The notes under the pieces: generated by a model
Databases searched by the model: none
What the model was told of the DNA's origin: nothing
Seen by the model: the letters and a program-made list of their open reading frames with translations, nothing else
Source: Candidatus Woesearchaeota archaeon
GTDB lineage: Archaea > Nanobdellota > Nanobdellia > Woesearchaeales > 21-14-0-10-32-9
NCBI GenBank assembly: GCA_003560545.1
Contig: PWLK01000104.1
Span: forward strand, 1-24,424
Direction: 5' to 3'
Length of the DNA stretch: 24,424 nt
Position numbers and translations under genes: made by a program
Shown here: positions 1 to 7,792 of the stretch, piece by piece
Layout of the letters: the number at the start of each line of letters is the position of its first letter
How positions within the stretch are numbered: position 1 is the first letter of the stretch

Positions 1-29
1 GATGGCATCTCACTATTATCAACAAACAT

Positions 30-54
30 TTATTTTCCATATTGTAGTTATTTG
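30..54 (+). repeat. Intergenic repeat element, copy R1
   Basis: The sequence contains TTTTCCATATTGTAGTTATT. It matches copy R2 at 15132-15156 at 23 of 25 positions, and related copies occur at 7531-7555, 15177-15200 and 23819-23847. This copy ends about 11 bp upstream of the pelota TATA box, where an activator site or an extended promoter element would sit. The repetition is seen directly; a role as operator is inference. Confidence 0.5.
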
Positions 55-64
55 TTTTGGGAGA

Positions 65-74
65 ATATTTAAAA
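65..74 (+). promoter_or_regulatory. TATA box of the pelota operon
   Basis: ATATTTAAAA is centred about 31 bp before the ATG at 101. Archaeal transcription normally starts 25-30 bp downstream of the box, so the transcript would begin at or next to the start codon (leaderless). No Shine-Dalgarno sequence precedes this ATG, which agrees. Confidence 0.6.
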
Positions 75-100
75 CAAAAAGCCTTGTTCTCTTATTTAAT

Positions 101-1141
101 ATGAAGATACTCAAAAGAGACCTCAAACACGGATTAATCGTGTTGAAGGTCACGGATGAAGAAGACCTATGGTACCTAAGCCACACAATAGACCAAGGAG
201 ACCTAATCAGAGGCAGGACTGAAAGAAAAATCAAAGTAGGAAACGATGAAAACGCGAAAACCATCCGAAAACCCGTACACTTAAAAATAAAAACAGAAAA
301 AACAGAATACGAACCACAAAACAACTCCCTCCGCGTCCTAGGAACCATAGTTGAAGGCCCGGACGACGTGCCGTTGGGAAGCCATCATTCTTTTAATTTA
401 GAAACAAATGATGAGATAAGCATACAAAAAGAACACTGGCCCAAATACCAACTAAAAAAACTCGAAGAAGCAGAAAAAGAAAAAAACAAGATCTTGCTAG
501 TAGTATTCGACAGGGAACAAGCACACTTCGCGGCCCTAAAAAAGAAAGGATACGAAAAACTAAGCTCTTTGAAAGGAGAAGTCCAGAAAAAACAATTAGA
601 AGAAAACACAGCGAAAAACTTCTACGCAGAAATAAGCAAAAACACAGAAGAATACGTGAAACGCATAAACGCAACAAAAATCATAATTGCAAGCCCGGCG
701 TTCTGGAAAGAATACCTGCTAAAAGAACTCCCAGATGAACTAAAAAAGAAAACAATGCCCGCAACAATAAGCACTGGAAGCGAAGAAGGATTCGAAGAAC
801 TGCTAAAAAGAAGCGAACTAGGAAAAGCCCTGGAAGAAGACCGCGCAGCAAACGAACTACGAGCAATAGAAGAAGTAATGAAAGCAATAAGAGAAGAAAA
901 AGCATGCTACGGACTAAAAGACAGCAAAGAAAAAATAGAGATGGGTGCCACGAATAAACTAATCGTAAGCGAAAACCTGTTGAAAGAAATGAAAGAAAAA
1001 AACAAATACCAAGAAATAGACTCCCTGCTGCAAACAGCTGAACAAACAAACACAGAAATCATAATCATAACAAGCAAAGAAAACACAACAAAACTAGACG
1101 GACTAGGAGGAATAGCAGGAATCCTAAGATGGAAAGCTTGA
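101..1141 (+). CDS. pelA: Pelota (Dom34), mRNA surveillance and ribosome rescue factor
   Basis: Pelota is the eRF1-like factor that, with an aEF1-alpha/ABCE1 partner, releases ribosomes stalled on broken mRNA. The product is 346 aa, the normal family length. The N-terminal MKILKRDLKHGLIVLKVTDE is the conserved opening of the Sm-like pelota domain. A central domain begins around ILLVVFDREQAHFAAL, and an eRF1 domain-3-like C terminus ends in GLGGIAGILRW. No GGQ peptide-release motif is visible, as expected for pelota. The reading frame stays open upstream to position 2, but the TATA box at 65-74 and the domain start both favour ATG 101. Its end overlaps the next gene by 13 nt, which suggests translational coupling. 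The coding strand is strikingly A/C-rich. Confidence 0.95.
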   Translation: MKILKRDLKHGLIVLKVTDEEDLWYLSHTIDQGDLIRGRTERKIKVGNDENAKTIRKPVHLKIKTEKTEYEPQNNSLRVLGTIVEGPDDVPLGSHHSFNLETNDEISIQKEHWPKYQLKKLEEAEKEKNKILLVVFDREQAHFAALKKKGYEKLSSLKGEVQKKQLEENTAKNFYAEISKNTEEYVKRINATKIIIASPAFWKEYLLKELPDELKKKTMPATISTGSEEGFEELLKRSELGKALEEDRAANELRAIEEVMKAIREEKACYGLKDSKEKIEMGATNKLIVSENLLKEMKEKNKYQEIDSLLQTAEQTNTEIIIITSKENTTKLDGLGGIAGILRWKA

Positions 1142-2004
1142 AAGAAAAAATCCTGGACAAGAAAGAACTTCGAACCTTAGACAAAGAATTCTTACAAAAT
1201 TTTTTCGAAGAAGAAATAAGCGGGAACAAAAAATTGTTCGAAGCCGTAGAAAAGAAAAGCTTTAACGAAAGAAGCAAAGAGTTCAAAGAATTAAAAAAAA
1301 TAATCAGGAAGAGGCTTCGAGAAGTTTATGGGGTCTTCACAGATAATCCTTTAAGCAAAGAAAAAAAAGAAAAACTATTGGAAGAACTAAAAGAACCAGG
1401 AACAGAAGAAAAAGCAATAAAAAAAATCTTGGAAGCTCATTTATCAAGCAAGGAAAGACTCCCATATTACGGCGCGTTATACGGAACCTTATTCGCAGAA
1501 GAAAAGCCAAAAAAAATATTGGACTTAGGCTGCGGGTATAATCCCTTTAGTTACGGTTACCTGGGCTTTAACCCAGAATACGTTGCAAGTGATGTAAGCA
1601 AGGAAGACCTGGAATTCATACAAAGATTCTTCGAAACAAAGAAAATAAAAGGAAAAACAATCAAAGCAGACCTCACAAAAGAAGAAAACCTCAAAAAAAT
1701 AATCAATGAAAGCCAGGAAGCAAGCATTACGTTCGCACTAAAACTCCTGGACACCTTGGAAGCAACAAGGAAAGGAAGCAGCGAAAAACTCCTTTTAAAC
1801 CTTAAAAGCTCCCAAATCCTTGTGAGCTTTCCAAAGAAGACCATAAGCGGAAAAACAAGCATAAAAAGCGAAAGGAAATGGTTCCAAGACATAATCATGA
1901 AAATGCTTGCTAAGGGCTGGAACTCACAAATTTATGTATTTGGAGATGAATATTATTACTACTTCCGCAACAGACAGGTTAAAAAAACCACGATTAACCA
2001 ATAG
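1129..2004 (+). CDS. ArmA/RmtB (FmrO)-like 16S rRNA methyltransferase
   Basis: The product is a 291-aa SAM-dependent methyltransferase. Three features recall the ArmA/RmtB/FmrO family, which makes N7-methyl-G1405 in 16S rRNA: the helical-domain signature HLSSKERLPYY starting at residue 104 (family pattern H-x-S-T-x-E-R-L), the SAM motif ILDLGCGYNPF at 130-140 (family D-x-G-C-G-x-N-P), and LVSFPKKTISGK near 231-242 (family VSFPT-x-SLGG-x). The segment ALKLLDTLEA resembles the family's LLK-x-L-x-x-LE helix. The N-terminal 100 residues are lysine-rich and helical, as in the rRNA-binding domain of that family. The start codon lies inside the end of pelota, so the two are almost certainly co-transcribed, a ribosome-related pairing. 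Family membership is well supported; the exact target base is inference, and the protein may be a housekeeping enzyme rather than a resistance factor. Confidence 0.75.
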   Translation: MESLKEKILDKKELRTLDKEFLQNFFEEEISGNKKLFEAVEKKSFNERSKEFKELKKIIRKRLREVYGVFTDNPLSKEKKEKLLEELKEPGTEEKAIKKILEAHLSSKERLPYYGALYGTLFAEEKPKKILDLGCGYNPFSYGYLGFNPEYVASDVSKEDLEFIQRFFETKKIKGKTIKADLTKEENLKKIINESQEASITFALKLLDTLEATRKGSSEKLLLNLKSSQILVSFPKKTISGKTSIKSERKWFQDIIMKMLAKGWNSQIYVFGDEYYYYFRNRQVKKTTINQ

Positions 2005-2017
2005 TAAAAAATCGTAA

Positions 2018-2090
2018 CATTTTTAAAGTAGTTAATTATTATTATTCCTAAAAAAGGGGTGGGTGAGAGCGCCCTAACAAAAAAAAGGGG
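2018..2090 (+). promoter_or_regulatory. Promoter and leader of the TrmB-like regulator
   Basis: TTTTTAAAG at 2018-2026 is a plausible TATA box, which would place transcription start near 2045-2052 and leave a leader of about 50 nt. The leader holds AAAAAGGGGTGGGT (2051-2064), which shares AAAGGGGTGGG with the ORB at 7658-7681 but lacks that element's dyad. It also holds a G run (2085-2089) 12 bp before the ATG at 2102. A regulator site here is inference. Confidence 0.35.
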
Positions 2091-2101
2091 GTTTTGTAAC
2101 A

Positions 2102-2917
2102 ATGATTGTAAAAGAAGAATTTTTAAGCAAGCTGAGAAGATACTTCTCGTTAAACCTGTACGAAGTAAAAATCTGGACGGCACTCCTAAGCAGAGGCGTG
2201 AGCACAGCCGGAGAACTCTCCGACATTGCAAACGTGCCAAGGAGCAGGTCTTACGACGTCTTAGAAAGTCTTGAGAAAAAAGGCTTTGTCATAATGAAAC
2301 TGGGCAAACCCATAAAATACATCGCGGTACCCCCAAAAGAAGTCGTTGAAAGAGTTAAAAAAAACATCAAGACAGACTCAGAAACAAGCATTAAAAACCT
2401 TGACAGCCTGAAAAACACAGAAGTCATCGATGAACTAAACTCGTTGCACACACAAGGCGTTGAACTCGTAGAGCCAGCAGACCTCTCCGGAAGCTTAAGA
2501 GGAAGGCATAACCTGTACAACCACCTCGAAATGACCATAAGAGGAGCAGAAAAAACAGTAAGCATAATGACCACAAGCCAAGGCTTCCTAAGAAAAGTAG
2601 AAGGCCTTTCAGACGTATTCAAAGCCCTAAAGAAAAGAGGGGTAAAAGTAAGAATAGCAGCGCCTTCCAACAAAGAAACTGAACACGCATCAAAAGAACT
2701 TGCAGGAATCGCAGAGGTAAGGCAGACAAACGCAAAAGCCAGATTCGTAGTCGTAGACGGAAAAGAAATCGTTTTCATGATAATGGACGACGCAGAAATA
2801 CACCCAACATACGACATAGGAATCTGGATAAACTCGCCGTTCTTCTCCAACGCAATCGAAAACCTATTCGAAGCCGCATGGAAAAGCATGAAAGAAGTAA
2901 AAGTTAAGGCGAAATAA
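2102..2917 (+). CDS. TrmB-family transcriptional regulator
   Basis: The product is 271 aa. Residues about 10-75 form a winged-helix domain of the TrmB type, with NLYEVKIWTALLSRGVSTAG, the recognition-helix segment NVPRSRSYDVLESLEKKGFV and a wing in which KPIKYIAV is visible. A linker helix follows (about 80-120). The C-terminal half (about 135-265) resembles the phospholipase-D-like effector domain found in many TrmB proteins, with SIMTTSQGFLRKV, RGVKVRIAAP and IGIWINSPFF. Such proteins regulate sugar or central metabolism genes in other archaea; the ligand here cannot be predicted. The ATG at 2102 puts the HTH at its usual distance from the N terminus. Terminal overlap with neighbours is absent, so it is probably its own transcription unit. 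Confidence 0.85.
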   Translation: MIVKEEFLSKLRRYFSLNLYEVKIWTALLSRGVSTAGELSDIANVPRSRSYDVLESLEKKGFVIMKLGKPIKYIAVPPKEVVERVKKNIKTDSETSIKNLDSLKNTEVIDELNSLHTQGVELVEPADLSGSLRGRHNLYNHLEMTIRGAEKTVSIMTTSQGFLRKVEGLSDVFKALKKRGVKVRIAAPSNKETEHASKELAGIAEVRQTNAKARFVVVDGKEIVFMIMDDAEIHPTYDIGIWINSPFFSNAIENLFEAAWKSMKEVKVKAK

Positions 2918-2918
2918 A

Positions 2919-2944
2919 ATTATTCTTTTAAATTCTTTTTTTTA
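2919..2944 (+). terminator. T-rich terminator after the TrmB-like gene
   Basis: A T-rich stretch with a run of nine T at the end follows the stop codon directly. Archaeal RNA polymerase terminates at such oligo-T tracts without needing a hairpin. The distal part also serves as the A+T-rich promoter of the next gene. Confidence 0.4.
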
Positions 2945-2964
2945 ATAATAAAAGAGTTGGTAGA

Positions 2965-3249
2965 TTGAAAAAAAAGAACGAAAGCGGACTGGCAATAGCA
3001 AGCCTGGTAACAGGGATTCTCAGCGTAATCCTCTTGTTTATTCCAATAATACCTCAACTCCTGGCAGTAGCCGCAATAATAACAGGGATCATAGGCATAA
3101 AGAAAAAACAAGGAGTAATGGCAATAATAGGATTAGTGCTTGGAAGCCTGTCAATAGTAATGACAATACTAGTAATAGTAGCGCTCTTCGCATTCTTCGC
3201 AGTACCACACAGCGAAATAGTAGTTGTTAATACAACACCTGCAAACTAA
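2965..3249 (+). CDS. Small DUF4190-like membrane protein
   Basis: The product is 94 aa with a lysine-rich N terminus followed by SGLAIASLVTGILSVILLF, a second hydrophobic segment (LLAVAAIITGIIGIKKKQG), and a third (MAIIGLVLGSLSIVMTILVI). The pattern SG-x-AIASL-x-x-GI-L and the GIIGIKK turn match the DUF4190 family of small integral membrane proteins of unknown function. The start is taken as TTG 2965, because no ATG or GTG occurs in frame upstream and an A+T-rich TATA-like segment (TTTAATAATAAAAG, about 2940-2953) lies at a leaderless spacing. The function is unknown. Confidence 0.7.
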   Translation: MKKKNESGLAIASLVTGILSVILLFIPIIPQLLAVAAIITGIIGIKKKQGVMAIIGLVLGSLSIVMTILVIVALFAFFAVPHSEIVVVNTTPAN

Positions 3250-3295
3250 AGAAAAGCAAAACCATTAAATAATAAAATAGTACATTCTCAGGCTT

Positions 3296-4822
3296 ATGAA
3301 AGATATTGTGGGGCAGCTAACAGGTTTAGAGAGAAAAATCCTTCCTTTACTGGTAAAGCAGGACTTTGAAGCGTTGGAGCTTGCCAGGAAAACAGGTTTG
3401 CAGGAAGTGGAAGTCCTAAGGGCAGGCCAATGGCTGCAGAACAAAGGCCTTGTAGTAATTGAAAGAGAAGAAGAAGAAATCGTTGTTCTTGACAGGAACG
3501 GAAAGGAATACGTGGAGAAAGGCCTCCCAGAGAAAAGGTTTCTCAGAGCACTAAATGAAGGGGCAACCACTGTAAGTCAGGTGCTGAAAAAAGGTGTTTC
3601 CAAGGAAGAAATTAATATTTGCATAGGAATCCTCAGAAAGAAAAACGCTGTCATCGCAACAAAGGAAAAAGAGCTTTCTTTCACAATAACTGAAGAAGGA
3701 AAAAAGATTCTTAAACAAAAAAGCCTTGAAGAAAAGCTGCTTGAAAAAAAATTTCCTTTAAAGGAAAAAGACTTGAAAGCAGAAGAAACTCATGCTGTTA
3801 AAGAATTGCTTAAAAGAAAGAACATCCTGAAGAAAGATAAGAAAAAAACATTTACTTTGAAAGCCACGGATAAGACAAAGAAAAGCAAAGAGCTCAAAAA
3901 AGAATTAAGCCAGGAATACGAAGAAAAACTCACAAAGGAAATGCTCAGGACAGGGTCTTGGAAAGGGAAAGAGTTCAGGGCTTATGATGTGAAAAGCCAT
4001 GTCCCAAGGATTTATCCTGGGAGGAAGCACTTCGTCACAGAAGCCACAGAATACATAAAAAAAATCTGGTTAGAACTAGGATTTGAAGAAATGACAGGAG
4101 GCGAAGCCCAAAGCGCGTTCTGGGATATGGATGCTTTATTCGTGCCGCAAGACCATCCTGCGAGGGAGATGCAAGACACATTTTACCTGGAAGGAAAAGC
4201 AAAGCTTCCAAAGAAATACCTTGAAAAAGTAAAAGCAGCACACGAAACAGGAGGGGACACAGGCAGCAAAGGATGGCAGTATAAGTTCTCGGAAGAAATA
4301 TCCTCTCAGGTAATGCTCAGAACGCATACAACTGTGCTGAGCGCCTTGACTTTATCCAATCTAAAAAAAGAAGATCTTCCAAAAAAATATTTTACAGTAG
4401 GAAAAGTTTATCGTAACGAAGCCCTGGACTGGAAGCACTTATTCGAATTCCACCAGGTAGAAGGAATTGTGGTTGACCCGGAAGGAAGCCTAGCAAAGCT
4501 AAAAGGCTACTTGAAAGAGTTCTTCCTCAAAATGGGGTACACAGACGTCAGGATAAGGCCTGCTTACTTCCCCTACACCGAGCCAAGCGCAGAAGTAGAA
4601 GCATACAACCCAAAGAAAAAGGAATGGGTTGAGCTTGCAGGCGCAGGCATATTCCGCCCAGAAGTCACAAAGCCTTTGCTGGGCTTTGAATGCCCTGTCC
4701 TTGCATGGGGTATGGGGATGGAAAGAATCATAACAGCTTACTATGATATAAAAGACTTGAGAGAGATATATAAGAATGACTTAGAGCAAATAAGAAACGC
4801 GAAAATGTTCATAAAAAAATGA
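3296..4822 (+). CDS. pheS: Phenylalanyl-tRNA synthetase alpha subunit
   Basis: This is the catalytic subunit of the class II alpha2-beta2 enzyme that charges tRNA-Phe. The product is 508 aa. Residues 1 to about 190 form the archaeal/eukaryotic type N-terminal winged-helix tRNA-binding region (LTGLERKILPLLVKQ, LRKKNAVIA). The catalytic core follows. It has FWDMDALFVPQDHPAREMQD, motif 2 beginning VGKVYRNEALDWKH at residue 368 with the FHQVEG loop, the phenylalanine-pocket segment AGAGIFRPEV (447-456), and motif 3 LAWGMGMERI (W471 to R477). A TATA-like ATTAAATAATAAAA centred about 28 bp before ATG 3296 indicates a leaderless start. Its TGA overlaps an in-frame ATG of the following gene. Confidence 0.97.
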   Translation: MKDIVGQLTGLERKILPLLVKQDFEALELARKTGLQEVEVLRAGQWLQNKGLVVIEREEEEIVVLDRNGKEYVEKGLPEKRFLRALNEGATTVSQVLKKGVSKEEINICIGILRKKNAVIATKEKELSFTITEEGKKILKQKSLEEKLLEKKFPLKEKDLKAEETHAVKELLKRKNILKKDKKKTFTLKATDKTKKSKELKKELSQEYEEKLTKEMLRTGSWKGKEFRAYDVKSHVPRIYPGRKHFVTEATEYIKKIWLELGFEEMTGGEAQSAFWDMDALFVPQDHPAREMQDTFYLEGKAKLPKKYLEKVKAAHETGGDTGSKGWQYKFSEEISSQVMLRTHTTVLSALTLSNLKKEDLPKKYFTVGKVYRNEALDWKHLFEFHQVEGIVVDPEGSLAKLKGYLKEFFLKMGYTDVRIRPAYFPYTEPSAEVEAYNPKKKEWVELAGAGIFRPEVTKPLLGFECPVLAWGMGMERIITAYYDIKDLREIYKNDLEQIRNAKMFIKK

Positions 4823-4836
4823 AAGGTGAAGAAGTA

Positions 4837-5517
4837 ATGGCTAAAAAAAATTATGAAAAAATAAAGGTAAAAAAGTCTGATAGGAAAATACAGATAGCGG
4901 TGCTTGGCTCAAGCAAAGTTATAACCACTAAAGAAGCTTACAACCTTGCATACGAAGTAGGAGAAGAACTTGCAAAGAAAAAAATAATAACCTTGACAGG
5001 AGGAGGCCTCGGTGTTATGGAAGCAGCTTTGAAAGGAGCTAAGAAACACAAAGGAATTACCCTTGCCATAGTCCCCTGGGAGAGCCATAAAAAAGTTAAT
5101 GATTACGCAGATATAGTCGTAGCTACAGGGATAGGATGGAGCAGGAATAGCATAAACATAAACAGCTGTGACGGAGCAATAATCGTCGGCGGTGGAGCAG
5201 GAACCCTTAACGAGGCAACATACGCTTATATGATGAGCAAGCCAATAGTCGCCCTGACTCCGAGTGGAGGGATGGCTTTAGAGCTTGCAAACAGGTACTT
5301 CGATGTTAGGAAAACAGAATATATTTACGGAGCTGAAACAGCTAAAGAAGCAGTTGATCTCATATTAAAACTTGTAAGGAAAAAAGACAAGAACCAAAAA
5401 GAGTCGGAACTGGATAAGGACTTGTTAAACAGAGAGGAAAAACAAGACTGGAATATAATAGAAAAAGAAAAGAAAAAAGGAATAAGAATGAAAAAGAATG
5501 CCAAAAATAAATCTTGA
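4837..5517 (+). CDS. LOG-like Rossmann-fold protein (TIGR00725 type)
   Basis: The product is about 226 aa from ATG 4837. It has IQIAVLGSSKVIT near the N terminus, the loop TLTGGGLGVMEAALKGAKKH, and the signature GGGAGTLNEATYAY, which corresponds to the PGG-x-GT-x-x-E motif of LOG (lysine-decarboxylase-like, SLOG superfamily) proteins. Members bind nucleotide-like ligands; some hydrolyse cytokinin-type nucleotide monophosphates, but the TIGR00725 branch is uncharacterised. An ATG at 4819 overlaps the pheS stop in an ATGA arrangement, but GGTGA at 4824-4828 is a good ribosome binding site for ATG 4837, so I chose the latter. The lysine/glutamate-rich tail (about residues 190-226) runs 20 nt into pheT. 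Its position between the two synthetase subunits suggests co-expression. Confidence 0.8.
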   Translation: MAKKNYEKIKVKKSDRKIQIAVLGSSKVITTKEAYNLAYEVGEELAKKKIITLTGGGLGVMEAALKGAKKHKGITLAIVPWESHKKVNDYADIVVATGIGWSRNSININSCDGAIIVGGGAGTLNEATYAYMMSKPIVALTPSGGMALELANRYFDVRKTEYIYGAETAKEAVDLILKLVRKKDKNQKESELDKDLLNREEKQDWNIIEKEKKKGIRMKKNAKNKS

Positions 5518-7147
5518 CAAGGAACGAGTATTAAAACTAACAGGCAATAAAATAGGGGATGAAGAGCTCAGAAAAACATTGGGCTTCCTCGGAACAGATG
5601 TTGAAAGCATTACGAAAAACGAGATAGAAGTAGAAATATTTCCTAATAGGCCTGACTTGCTATCAGAAGAAGGACTTGGAAGAGCTCTGAAAAGCTTTAC
5701 AGGAAAAGAAAAAGGCTTAAAGAAATATTCGGCGAGGAAAAGTGATTACAAAGTCATAATAGAAAAAAGTGTTGGGAGTGTAAGGCCTCACACCGCGTGT
5801 GCTGTAGTTAAAGGATTAAAGCTTGACGAGAAAAAAATGGAGGATATAATAGAAATACAGGAAAAACTGCACGTCACTTACGGGAGGAACAGGAAGAAGT
5901 GCGCGATAGGAGTATATCCTTCGGAAAACATTGATTTTCCTGTTAGTTATAAGGCTTTGCCTGTGGAAAAAATAGTTTTCAGACCTCTTGATTCAAAAAA
6001 GGAGATGGGTGCAAGCCAAATATTGAAATTTCACGATAAAGGAAAGGAGTACGCGCATTTACTAAAGGGAAAAAAGCATTATCCTTTATTCGTGGATGGG
6101 AAAGGAAGTATTATGAGCATGCCACCCATTATTAATTCTGAAGAAACAGGAAAAATAAATAAAAAAACAAAAGATGTTTTTGTTGAGTGCAGTGGGCATG
6201 ATTTCAGGGTTTTGAGCAAGGCTTTGAACATGGTTGTAACTGCTTTATCAGATATGGGTGGTAGTGTTTATGAAGTGGAATTGGTTAATGAAAACAGGAA
6301 AACCCCTGAACTCATTCCTGAAGAGATGTACTTGGATAAGGAATACGCTGAAAGCCTTATAGGCAGAAGTTTTTCTGATAATGAAATAATTGGAAGCCTT
6401 GAAAGAATGGGCTTTGGTGCTTCTAAAAAAGGAAAGTCTTTCAAAGTGCTAATTCCTTGTTATAGGACTGATATATTGCACCAGGCTGACTTAGTCGAAG
6501 ATGTTGCTATAGGTTTTGGATATAATAATGTAGGGGAAGAAAATGAACGGCCTGAAACACCTGGAAAAGAGGATTTTAGGGAAGAATTAAAAGAAAAAAT
6601 AAGGGAAATAATTTCAGGTCATGGATTGGTTGAGGCCAGGAATTATAATCTTTCTAATAAAGATTTTCAGGAAAAATATTTTGGACGGGGAAGAATTGTT
6701 GGGATAAAGAATTATTTGTCTGAAGAATATAACTCTTTAAGGTATAATATTTTGGTGTCTTTGCTTAAGGCTTTAAAGGTTAATAAGCATCACGATTATC
6801 CTCAAAGCTTTTTTGAGCTTGGAAAGGTTTTCTCTAAGGATTCTTCTGAGGAGAGTGGTGTTAAGGAAGAGGAAGCTTTAGGAGTTGTTTTTTGTGGTGT
6901 TAATGCTAATTTTAATTTGGCCAAGCAGCATCTCGATTCAATTTTTTCTTTGCTTGGCTTAAAATATGAGTTGGTTGAGGGTAAAGATGTTTTTATGATC
7001 AAAGGTAGGTGTGGTGTTGTTAAGTTTAAAGGTAGGAATATTGGTTTTTTGGGTGAGATAAGCCCTGGAGTGCTTGTTGATTATGATTTGGATGTTCCTG
7101 TTAGTGGTTTTGAGATTGTTCTTGATGATTTGTTTGGTGAATTTTAG
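5498..7147 (+). CDS. pheT: Phenylalanyl-tRNA synthetase beta subunit
   Basis: The product is 549 aa, the short archaeal form. The N terminus (MPKINLDKERVLKLTGNKIG) and EIFPNRPDLLSEEGLGRAL form the first structural domains. The B3/B4 editing domain follows (GRNRKKCAIGVYP, MPPIINSEETGKI). The B5 domain spans about 270-345, with YRTDILHQADLVEDVAIGFG from residue 322 supplying the conserved acidic residues. The C terminus is the catalytic-like domain. The start overlaps the end of the LOG-like gene. Base composition drifts strongly along the gene, from A-rich at the start to G/T-rich at the end (7021-7080 holds A15 C4 G19 T22). The stop is only about 2 nt from ORB1 of the origin. Confidence 0.96.
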   Translation: MPKINLDKERVLKLTGNKIGDEELRKTLGFLGTDVESITKNEIEVEIFPNRPDLLSEEGLGRALKSFTGKEKGLKKYSARKSDYKVIIEKSVGSVRPHTACAVVKGLKLDEKKMEDIIEIQEKLHVTYGRNRKKCAIGVYPSENIDFPVSYKALPVEKIVFRPLDSKKEMGASQILKFHDKGKEYAHLLKGKKHYPLFVDGKGSIMSMPPIINSEETGKINKKTKDVFVECSGHDFRVLSKALNMVVTALSDMGGSVYEVELVNENRKTPELIPEEMYLDKEYAESLIGRSFSDNEIIGSLERMGFGASKKGKSFKVLIPCYRTDILHQADLVEDVAIGFGYNNVGEENERPETPGKEDFREELKEKIREIISGHGLVEARNYNLSNKDFQEKYFGRGRIVGIKNYLSEEYNSLRYNILVSLLKALKVNKHHDYPQSFFELGKVFSKDSSEESGVKEEEALGVVFCGVNANFNLAKQHLDSIFSLLGLKYELVEGKDVFMIKGRCGVVKFKGRNIGFLGEISPGVLVDYDLDVPVSGFEIVLDDLFGEF

Positions 7148-7149
7148 GT

Positions 7150-7173
7150 GTCACCCCTTGTTTTCCTATGGAA
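7150..7173 (-). promoter_or_regulatory. ORB1, origin recognition box
   Basis: On the minus strand it reads TTCCATAGGAA, then AACAAGGGGTGACAC. This is the archaeal ORB layout: a short dyad (TTCC...GGAA) followed by a G string that Orc1/Cdc6 contacts through its winged helix. The G string points outward, towards pheT. It is the inverted partner of ORB2. Confidence 0.8.
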
Positions 7174-7530
7174 TAAAAAACAAAATTTTTTTTGAGTTGT
7201 TTTTTTCTGTGTTTTTAATCAAGAATTTTTTAATTTTATTTTAGAACTATTTTTGAGGTTAAGTAATTTTTGTCTGTTTATAATTTTGTTTTAAGTTTAT
7301 TTTTTTGCTGATAAATATTTTTTTTATTGATTGTTTTGATTTGTTTTTATATATTATTTTTTGTTTTATTTTGTTATTCTGTTTTTGGTTTTGTTCTTTG
7401 TTTTTAGATTAAATGTGTTTTTTTAATATATTTTGTTAAATATATAATATAATTTTTATTATTTATTTATAATAATGATTTGTATAATGTTTTAATTGAT
7501 GTTTTTATATAATATATTAATAAAAAAATA

Positions 7531-7555
7531 ATTATTTACTATATAGAAGAATTTT
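7531..7555 (-). repeat. Intergenic repeat element, divergent copy R5
   Basis: On the minus strand it contains TTCTTCTATATAGTAAATAA, related to the R1-R4 elements (core TTCTATATTGTAGTTATTT) but with several differences. It sits inside the A+T-rich origin region, where chance similarity is more likely, so this is the weakest copy. Confidence 0.25.
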
Positions 7556-7657
7556 TTATGGAAAAACAAAAAAACATTTTTTGGATTCAAAAAAAAAGAT
7601 TTATAGACGACAAATCAATAAAATTTTTTTAAACCAATTTTGTTTTTCAAAATAATT

Positions 7658-7681
7658 TTCCATAGGAAATAAAGGGGTGGG
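7658..7681 (+). promoter_or_regulatory. ORB2, origin recognition box
   Basis: TTCCATAGGAA is followed by ATAAAGGGGTGGG, with the same 11-bp dyad as ORB1 and a G string pointing outward towards orc1. The inverted pair encloses about 480 bp of A+T-rich DNA, a typical geometry for loading Orc1/Cdc6 on both sides of an unwinding element. Confidence 0.8.
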
Positions 7682-7763
7682 TCATGCATTTTATAAAATA
7701 GCTAAAATAAAGCGTATAAAAGAAAAATATCAAAAAAATAACATATTTTCCAAAAGAAGAATA

Positions 7764-7771
7764 TTTATAAA
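7764..7771 (+). promoter_or_regulatory. TATA box of orc1/cdc6
   Basis: TTTATAAA is centred about 27 bp upstream of ATG 7795, so the transcript should be leaderless. It probably drives the orc1-polD small-polD large operon. Confidence 0.65.
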
Positions 7772-7772
7772 A

Positions 7773-7792
7773 CCTTGCTTTCTACTGGAAAA
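7773..7792 (-). promoter_or_regulatory. Degenerate ORB between the orc1 TATA box and start codon
   Basis: The minus strand reads TTTTCCAGTAGAAAGCAAGG. It resembles the general archaeal ORB pattern TTCCAGTGGAAAC-x-AAGGGG but has a shortened G string and a dyad mismatch. It lies exactly between the TATA box and the start codon, so a bound Orc1 would block transcription. This autoregulatory role is inference. Confidence 0.35.

Noticed and set aside
2251..2889. Long minus-strand open frames opposite the TrmB-like gene, orc1, DP1 and MCM.
   Set aside because: The coding strands are depleted of T, so the reverse strand has few stop codons. The products are Ser/Phe/Leu-rich with no family resemblance, and each lies opposite an identified gene.
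7441..7555. Short A/T repeats in the origin as a CRISPR array or tandem repeat.
   Set aside because: There are no regularly spaced, identical repeat units with unique spacers; the similarity comes from low complexity.
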